From Chlorogloeopsis sp038404745 (GTDB taxonomy: Bacteria > Cyanobacteriota > Cyanobacteriia > Cyanobacteriales > Nostocaceae), in NCBI RefSeq assembly GCF_038404745.2, contig NZ_JAYKTT020000017.1:124001-188000 (forward strand): 64,000 bases of DNA, written 5' to 3'. The first letter of the stretch is position 1, and every line of letters begins with the position of its first letter. The notes below the pieces were generated by a model, which was given only the letters and a program-made list of their open reading frames with translations, searched no databases and was not told where the DNA came from. Positions 59,186 through 64,000 of this stretch are shown here, piece by piece. A program made the translations under genes and the position numbers.

Positions 59186-59851
59186 CTACTTATTAGACGC
59201 CAATTTATCCGCAATGCGTGTAGTTTCTGGTAATCGATATTTAGTTGTGCAGCGCAATACGTAATCAATTGCTGTAGGTAAACTAATACGATGACCGCTA
59301 GATATATATACAGGCTTAACACCTGAACGTGTTCTTAATGCTGCTCCAACAGTGTCACCTTTATATACTAATGGTTGCCAGCTACCTCGTATATCTGACA
59401 AGTCTTGGTGCTTGCCGACTAATAATGATTTAGCTACTCCAATACTTGGTATATCTACGATGACTCCTAGATGGCAAGCTATGCCAAATCTGCGTGGATG
59501 AGCTATTCCCTGACCATCACACAAAATTATATCTGGTGTTAATTTTATCTTTTCTAATGCATCAAGAACTGCGGGTATTTCGCGAAAAGAAAGGAAACCG
59601 GGAATGTAGGGAAACGACGTTGGGCGGCGTGCTATGCTCGTCTCCTGTAGTTGCAAGTCAGGAAAGCTTAGTACTGCTACGGCGGCACGGCTAATAGTGC
59701 CATCGGCTTCAAAACCCATATCTACCCCAGCCACATACTGCACAGGTTGCTTGAGTTGATCTACGGTGATGACTTCTGCTTGTAGTTGTTCTTGGATAGC
59801 TATAGCTTCCTCTACAGTTAAAGTCCAACTGTGGCGTTGATTAATTTCCAA
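59186..59851 (-). CDS. nfi: Endonuclease V
   Basis: This 221-residue protein cleaves DNA (or RNA) one phosphodiester 3' of deoxyinosine. Family landmarks are AGVDMGFEADG (first metal Asp), PYIPGFLSFREIPAVLDAL and DGQGIAHPRRFGIACHLGV with the catalytic Asp and the damage-binding region. Translation probably starts at TTG 59849-59851 with GGGGGGTG upstream; no ATG fits. It converges on the frtR gene and is otherwise alone. Confidence 0.93.
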   Translation of the reverse strand: MEINQRHSWTLTVEEAIAIQEQLQAEVITVDQLKQPVQYVAGVDMGFEADGTISRAAVAVLSFPDLQLQETSIARRPTSFPYIPGFLSFREIPAVLDALEKIKLTPDIILCDGQGIAHPRRFGIACHLGVIVDIPSIGVAKSLLVGKHQDLSDIRGSWQPLVYKGDTVGAALRTRSGVKPVYISSGHRISLPTAIDYVLRCTTKYRLPETTRIADKLASNK

Positions 59852-59908
59852 ATTACACCCCCCGGATTACTACTCCACCATATTGATTTGACAACTCCAG
59901 GTGTTCAG

Positions 59909-59937
59909 ATCCCCGACTTTTCTAAAAAGTCGGGGAT
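59909..59937. terminator. Bidirectional-type hairpin (CCCCGACTTTT family)
   Basis: CCCCGACTTTT (59911-59921) and AAAAGTCGGGG (59925-59935) pair perfectly, extended by A-T at each end to 13 bp, around CTA. The internal T- and A-runs could give termination on either strand, but there is no external U-tract. CCCCGACTT hairpins recur in cyanobacterial genomes as dispersed repeats, so it may be one of these. Confidence 0.65.
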
Positions 59938-60150
59938 TTATAACAAAAGGCTTTTTACGATAACGCAGATTGTAAGTTATGGGTGGCGCAATTTGTAGGA
60001 AGCGATCGCCATTTTTTTCACCAGATGTCTATTATATTTTTGCCAATCACTGGCACATAAGCCAATACAGTTCAATGAAGACTGAAAGCATAAGAGCAAA
60101 ATCACTGTTTTAAAAAGCACAGACGCCAAGAGAGCGATCGCGTTGTTTGA

Positions 60151-60334
60151 GTCTTTAAACTTGGATAATGAGGATCTAAGGTTGGACGTTGAGGTTTTGA
60201 AGCTCAATGACAAGATTTTGAGCTTGAACGTTGAAGTTCTGAACCTGGATGATGAGGCTTTGAACTTGAACATTGAGGTTCTGAAGCTCTGTGATGAGGT
60301 TTTGAATTTGGATGACAAGGTTTTGAGCTTGATC
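60151..60334. repeat. 21-bp minisatellite, about eight to nine degenerate units
   Basis: Units such as GTTTTGAACTTGGATGATGA (21 bp with the final G) repeat head to tail. In one plus frame they encode a leucine heptad (LNLDDEV type), and the opposite strand is also open, with an SFKTS-type heptad. Both frames would start at TTG without a ribosome-binding site. The length of 21 bp keeps the heptad phase. I leave it as a repeat rather than a gene. Confidence 0.7.
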
Positions 60335-60434
60335 GAATCTCCGCATCTCCCCTTGTTTGCGTCACCGCGTCCAAATTTAAGTGTATCGCTCCTAGAAAAT
60401 TAAACTATTGATATAAATCTTGTGGTGTGGACGT

Positions 60435-60453
60435 CTTGTCCGCATCGGACGAG
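60435..60453. repeat. Small GC hairpin
   Basis: CTTGTCCG and CGGACGAG pair over 8 bp (one G-T) around CAT. It lies in the 246-bp spacer between the minisatellite and the selU stop. Function unknown. Confidence 0.4.
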
Positions 60454-60564
60454 CTAGAAACTCATCGACAAGAAAACTATAGTGCATCATTTTAGTCGTG
60501 TCATACCACTACAAAAGGTTTACTTTGTAAATCATCTTTAACTCTGCTTAAAAAGGAGGGAATG

Positions 60565-61650
60565 TTATTGTGACGAAACTAGCGTTAGTTCTGAGAAATT
60601 ATTTGGCAATAAATTATCTAATAAATTCTTGATACTGCTATCAGATAAATCTGGTATGGATAGCACTCGCTCAACTTTGCTAAAGTCACGTTGGATCGAC
60701 TTACTGTAGGTTGGATCGTAATGACACTCTAGAATATCTCGTACAAATTCTCCTAGCTCGCCATTATCAATTAACTGGTACCATTCATTTAATTTTTTCC
60801 AGCCACAGCAAGATTTTAGATTTTCTAGCTTTGCTTTCAAAATCTCTGGATACTTTTCTAAATGCTGATATTCCTGTAAGAGAAATTGCACTCTTGCAGT
60901 AATAGGAAGATAAATTTCTACACAGCTACTTTGTTTCATGTTCTTCCACAAAGACTGCGGCAAATAAAGTTTACCTATTTTGAAGCTTTCTGATTCTACC
61001 CACACTGGCTGATGAGGATTAAAGCTTTGTAGTTGTTGCAGTAGCAGTGTTTCAAAGTATTTTTGTGAAGGTTGAGGTGTAAGTTTACCTTGCCACTCTT
61101 CACCCAACAAAGAACCGCGATGGTTAGCCAAAGCTTCTAAATCTAAAATTTGAGCACCGCGATCGCGCATTTGCCTGAGTATGTGAGTCTTGCCACTACC
61201 AGTTAATCCACACAATACTTGGTAGGTAAATGTTTCTGGTAAACGCTCGATTTGCTGGCGCACGTAAGCACGATAAGTCTTGTAGCCGCCTTCGAGTAGA
61301 GTGACTCGCCAGCCAATTTGATTCAGCACCGAAGCCATACTAAAAGAACGCTGTCCGCCTCGCCAACAATATACAAGGGGATAGTAACTCTTTGGTTTGT
61401 CAGCGAGGTGTTGACTGAGATGGAGAGAGATATTTTTTGCTACCAAAGCCGCGCCGATTTTTTTGGCTTCAAAGGGGTTAACTTGTTTGTATATTGTTCC
61501 TACTTGGGCGCGTTCGGCATCATTCAAAACTGGTAAATTTATTGCACCAGGAATATGATCTTCCGCAAATTCACTGGGAGAACGAACGTCAATAATTTCA
61601 CTGTAGGTTTCTTTCCAAGGCTGTTGGGTGTATGTAATTACAGGCGGCAT
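60565..61650 (-). CDS. selU: tRNA 2-selenouridine synthase (SelU/MnmH)
   Basis: From ATG 61648-61650 the product has 361 residues. The N-terminal rhodanese domain (15-130) contains DVRSPSEFAEDHIPGAINLPV and Cys95 in VYCWRGGQRS. The C-terminal P-loop domain has GLTGSGKT at 148-155 and TP-like WVESESFKIGKLYLP. The enzyme replaces sulfur by selenium at wobble uridine 34 of tRNA via a geranylated intermediate, using selenophosphate. It needs SelD elsewhere in the genome. Length and domain order are normal. Confidence 0.93.
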   Translation of the reverse strand: MPPVITYTQQPWKETYSEIIDVRSPSEFAEDHIPGAINLPVLNDAERAQVGTIYKQVNPFEAKKIGAALVAKNISLHLSQHLADKPKSYYPLVYCWRGGQRSFSMASVLNQIGWRVTLLEGGYKTYRAYVRQQIERLPETFTYQVLCGLTGSGKTHILRQMRDRGAQILDLEALANHRGSLLGEEWQGKLTPQPSQKYFETLLLQQLQSFNPHQPVWVESESFKIGKLYLPQSLWKNMKQSSCVEIYLPITARVQFLLQEYQHLEKYPEILKAKLENLKSCCGWKKLNEWYQLIDNGELGEFVRDILECHYDPTYSKSIQRDFSKVERVLSIPDLSDSSIKNLLDNLLPNNFSELTLVSSQ

Positions 61651-61874
61651 GCTAATCAACTACTCTCTTGCTCCATTTTGACACTCTGACGATTTGGTTG
61701 ATCGCATGCTTTAGAGAAGCTCAACAAGTAATGGGCAAGGGCAAACCATTTTGATAGAGTTTGATGAGAGCGATCGCCTGACAAAAGATTATATTCTTCT
61801 CTCACTTGCCCACACTTTTGTTTGACATTTGCAGTAGCTGAAGAATCTACGCAAATCGAGATTACAACCAAGAC

Positions 61875-62108
61875 TTATTGGGGTTGAATATGTCGACGAG
61901 GAGCAACACCAGGATTGACAATTTCTGCCACTTCTTCTTCGGACATTTCGTTAAGTTGAGATTGTAATTCTTCGGCTGTGAAGTCGTAGCCACTGTCTTT
62001 GGCAATTTCAATGCAGCCATGAACAGTCATGGCGGATTTGAGTTGCTGTCTGATCGCGTCGTCTTGTTTAGCGGTTGCTAAAAATTCTTTCACACTTGCT
62101 TGAGACAT
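61875..62108 (-). CDS. Nif11-domain small protein
   Basis: I start at ATG 62106-62108 (MSQASVKEFLATAKQDDAIR), 77 residues, with AGAGGA upstream; the 20 extra codons before it are not needed. The helical pattern and GYDFTAEELQSQLNEMSEEEVAEIV match Nif11 domains, which occur as RiPP leaders and in small proteins of unknown role. The C-terminus (NPGVAPRRHIQPQ) has no GG cleavage site and no Cys, Ser or Thr for cyclisation, so a lanthipeptide precursor is unlikely. No modification enzyme is nearby. Confidence 0.75.
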   Translation of the reverse strand: MSQASVKEFLATAKQDDAIRQQLKSAMTVHGCIEIAKDSGYDFTAEELQSQLNEMSEEEVAEIVNPGVAPRRHIQPQ

Positions 62109-62158
62109 AGGTATAAATTTCCTCTGATATTTCGTTTCTTGAATATGAGATGAAAAGG

Positions 62159-62186
62159 AAGCCGACACCCTTAAGGGTGCGGGCTT
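62159..62186. repeat. Two-tier hairpin AAGCC/CACCCTTAAGGGTG
   Basis: The inner CACCCTTAAGGGTG (62166-62179) is a perfect palindrome, and AAGCC (62159-62163) pairs with GGCTT (62182-62186) across 2-nt bulges. Such bulged hairpins with GGGC-type stems resemble ends of REP-like elements. It is 51 bp upstream of the Nif11 gene. Confidence 0.6.
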
Positions 62187-62306
62187 ATCAGGACTGTATC
62201 ACGTCCACCTCGAATGATTGATAGATTAGCGGGTTTTTAGCTGCTTTCACTTCTCCTTGCGGGTAGATTCGTCTCTACCTCAAGCTACTCCACCATTAAC
62301 GAGAGA

Positions 62307-63023
62307 TTATCCTAAATCAAACAGCAAGATTTCTGCACCTACATCTGTGCTGATTTCAAGTTGCTCTTCTCCACTTATTTGCACTCCATCCCCGGCTTTG
62401 AGTTCTTCACCATTTAGCTTGACTTCGCCTTGAGCAATTTGCAACCAACCGTAGCGATCGCTCAAAAGGTGATAATTCACAACATCACCAGTTTCCAAAA
62501 CAGATGTGTACAAATCAACATCCTGGAAAACTTTCACAGCACCATCGCGTCCATCTTTGGCGGCAATTAAGCGTAAATTACCACGCCTTTCTTCAAGTGG
62601 AAAAGCTTTTTGCTCGTACCTTGGTTGCAGTCTTTGTTCGTTAGGAAGAATCCAAATTTGTAGAAAATGGACGGGTTCGGTTTGAGAATGATTAAATTCG
62701 CTGTGCAAAATACCAGTACCAGCACTCATTATTTGTGCTTCTCCCGGACGAATTACCGAACCGTTACCCAAGCTGTCTTTATGCTCTAGAGCACCTTCCA
62801 GCACGTAGGTAAAAATTTCCATGTCTTTATGCCCGTGAGTTGCAAAACCCGCACCAGGAGCAACACGGTCATCATTTATTACACGTAAAGAACGAAATCC
62901 CATCCGGCTTGGATCGTAAAAACCACCGAAGGAAAAAGTGTGGTAACTATCGAGCCAACCTATTTGAGTATGACCGCGTGCATTTCGGTCGTGAATTACG
63001 TAAGTTGCGGTATTGAAAGTCAT
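62307..63023 (-). CDS. Pirin-family protein
   Basis: This 238-residue bicupin has the family start HDRNARGHTQIGWLDSYHTFSFG and the metal-binding segment GFATHGHKDMEIFTYVLEGALEHKD, with further PGEAQIMSAGTGILHSEFNHS. Histidines and the Glu in this region should bind iron. Bacterial pirins may act as quercetin 2,3-dioxygenases or redox-linked regulators; the cellular role here is unknown. It starts at ATG 63021-63023 and is monocistronic. Confidence 0.92.
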   Translation of the reverse strand: MTFNTATYVIHDRNARGHTQIGWLDSYHTFSFGGFYDPSRMGFRSLRVINDDRVAPGAGFATHGHKDMEIFTYVLEGALEHKDSLGNGSVIRPGEAQIMSAGTGILHSEFNHSQTEPVHFLQIWILPNEQRLQPRYEQKAFPLEERRGNLRLIAAKDGRDGAVKVFQDVDLYTSVLETGDVVNYHLLSDRYGWLQIAQGEVKLNGEELKAGDGVQISGEEQLEISTDVGAEILLFDLG

Positions 63024-63673
63024 ACATTCACCCTTGTTGTAATATATCGTTGTAGAAATTTATTCGTCAATCTTGTTTAATAGCAATAATGCTTGTATTT
63101 TCGGTCATTTTTTACTGTAGTAATTAATTAAATTTTTACCTGATTAGCTCAACTTTATCCACGAGCCTGTTTGCAATATTATTTTGGTGTCAAAAAATGG
63201 TAGAACGTAATTTGATTGTCTACCAAAATGAATAATCTACTTATAGACTTTTTTTATGAATACAAATTCTGTCCTTATCCCTAAGCTCTGCCAAAATTGA
63301 CATCAACAGAGCCTATTTTAAACTCTCTCCTAAGCTGATCTAAAAGAATTGAAGGCGTGGAAAGTTACTGCTCTCGTTCGCTCTTAGGCATTTTTTAGGA
63401 TGGAGTGGACAAATTTAGGAGCAGTTGCATAGGCGGTACACTACCCGTTACGAATGGAGTAAATAAGTCAATCCTCTTGCTGTTTCCTTCTGCCCTCTGC
63501 CTACCAACGGATACGCCGTACCTAAGCTCTTGCGCGTAGCGACTTCTGTTCCCCGTAGGGGTTCGGTGCAGGGTAAGTAGCTGTACTTACGGAAGCTGCT
63601 CCGCATCTACCGCATCTACCGCGTCTACAGCCCTTTAGCTTGAAAGTGGCAACGATAAAGAAGTTATAGAAAA
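63024..63673. repeat. Intergenic region with GC-rich palindromic patch (63480-63640)
   Basis: The 650-bp spacer is AT-rich for 63024-63300. Positions 63480-63640 hold a mosaic including AGCTCTTGCGCGTAGCGACT, CCCCGTAGGGG, CAGGGTAAGTAGCT, CCGCATCTACCGC. CTCTTGCGCG-type and CAGGGTAAG-type words are shared in inverse orientation with 39960-39990 and 41515-41550. No ORF is called. Confidence 0.65.
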
Positions 63674-64000
63674 CTATTCAACTACCTCATTGACTGGGAA
63701 CCTATCAATTAACTGTGTAGCACGGTAAGCATTGCGCTGCAAAGCTTCTGATAAGTAAGGTACATGGGGAATTTGCGATAGTAAATCTAAAGTCCGACGT
63801 AAAATTCGCACTACATCGCCATCATCCAAACTAGTATTTTCACAAAGTTCGTTCCAATCCATTCCTAACGCCCATTTTTCTACGAGAGCAATTAGCTCAA
63901 ATTCCAACCAAATGGGTAAAGCCACATCATATCGACGTTGCAGTTGAAACATTTTGCGGCGAATTCCTCGCAATTTTGCTAAGGCTTCTGCCACTTCATT
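63674..64000 (-). CDS. C-terminal part of DSHCT-type (Ski2/Mtr4-like) DEAD/DEAH-box RNA helicase, cut by window edge
   Basis: The frame stays open to position 64000, so 108 codons of the 3' end are visible. The residues MFQLQRRYDVALPIWLEFELIALVEKWALGMDWNELCENTSLDDGDVVRILRRTLDLLSQ and the end DRFPVNEVVE resemble the DSHCT helical region of Ski2/Mtr4-type helicases, where DDGDVVR-like residues are characteristic. The helicase core motifs lie outside the window. Cyanobacterial homologues are usually 890-900 residues long. The identification rests on this tail only. Confidence 0.75.
   Translation of the reverse strand, partial: NEVAEALAKLRGIRRKMFQLQRRYDVALPIWLEFELIALVEKWALGMDWNELCENTSLDDGDVVRILRRTLDLLSQIPHVPYLSEALQRNAYRATQLIDRFPVNEVVE

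Noticed and set aside
60143..60403. 86-codon plus-strand leucine-heptad frame over the minisatellite
   Set aside because: TTG start without ribosome-binding site, and the opposite strand is equally open because the unit is 21 bp; kept only as a repeat.
61656..61871. 71-codon minus-strand frame between selU and the Nif11 gene
   Set aside because: TTG start, no ribosome-binding site and no recognisable domain; it fills an ordinary spacer.
1..64000. tRNA, rRNA, tmRNA or riboswitch
   Set aside because: Spacers were read for T-loop GTTCGA motifs, CCA ends and known conserved riboswitch cores by eye; nothing met that standard, though a covariance search was not possible.

Overview
The window is chromosomal DNA of a filamentous, probably heterocyst-forming cyanobacterium (Nostocales). 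The evidence is the HIP1 octamer GCGATCGC scattered through genes and spacers, the cyanobacterial order of the ribosomal-protein cluster, two genes for cyanobacterial NDH-1 subunits (NdhS, NdhN), DUF3172, AMIN and SLH/OprB-porin proteins, and spacers filled with short tandem heptanucleotide repeats (STRR). The species cannot be named from the sequence alone.

Layout. 1-12,200: end of an unknown gene, an STAS-domain regulator, hemF, an SRPBCC-like protein, an Mrp/ApbC Fe-S carrier, RodA, NdhS, a HAS-barrel-like protein, a CPA2 antiporter with a USP tail, then UDP-xylose synthase and UDP-glucose dehydrogenase, which together make UDP-xylose from UDP-glucose. 12,178-30,602 (minus strand): one block combining S10-, spc- and alpha-type genes, rplC-D-W-B, rpsS, rplV, rpsC, rplP, rpmC, rpsQ, rplN-X-E, rpsH, rplF-R, rpsE, rplO, secY, adk, infA, rpmJ, rpsM-K, rpoA, rplQ, truA, rplM, rpsI, rpmE, prfA. 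S10, S14 and L30 are absent, as expected in cyanobacteria. Many spacers in this block carry STRR arrays. One 53-codon ORF with a Shine-Dalgarno-like motif sits between infA and rpmJ.

30,603-50,250: a long leader divergent from ndhN, an esterase autotransporter, small envelope proteins, two more cation:proton antiporters, and a GC-rich mosaic of palindromic repeats that includes a 58-bp inverted repeat around one antiporter. Next come a Ser/Thr kinase with PDZ and TPR domains, a nucleotidyltransferase, an SGNH hydrolase, and two adjacent FHA proteins, one fused to a flavoprotein-like oxidoreductase.

50,248-59,156: a sugar-uptake locus. A divergent LacI-family regulator faces a binding protein, ATPase and permease of a ribose/fructose-type ABC importer, followed by an SLH/OprB outer-membrane porin and an MFS sugar porter. 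Two identical 14-bp operator-like palindromes lie in the divergent spacer. The arrangement resembles the frtRABC/oprB/glcP sugar-uptake genes described in Nostoc and Anabaena, so the strain may use external fructose or glucose; the substrate is inferred, not shown.

59,157-64,000: endonuclease V, a 21-bp minisatellite, tRNA 2-selenouridine synthase, a lone Nif11-domain peptide, a pirin, another palindromic-repeat patch, and the C-terminal end of a DSHCT-type (Ski2/Mtr4-like) helicase cut by the window edge. No tRNA, rRNA, CRISPR array or intact transposase was found by eye.
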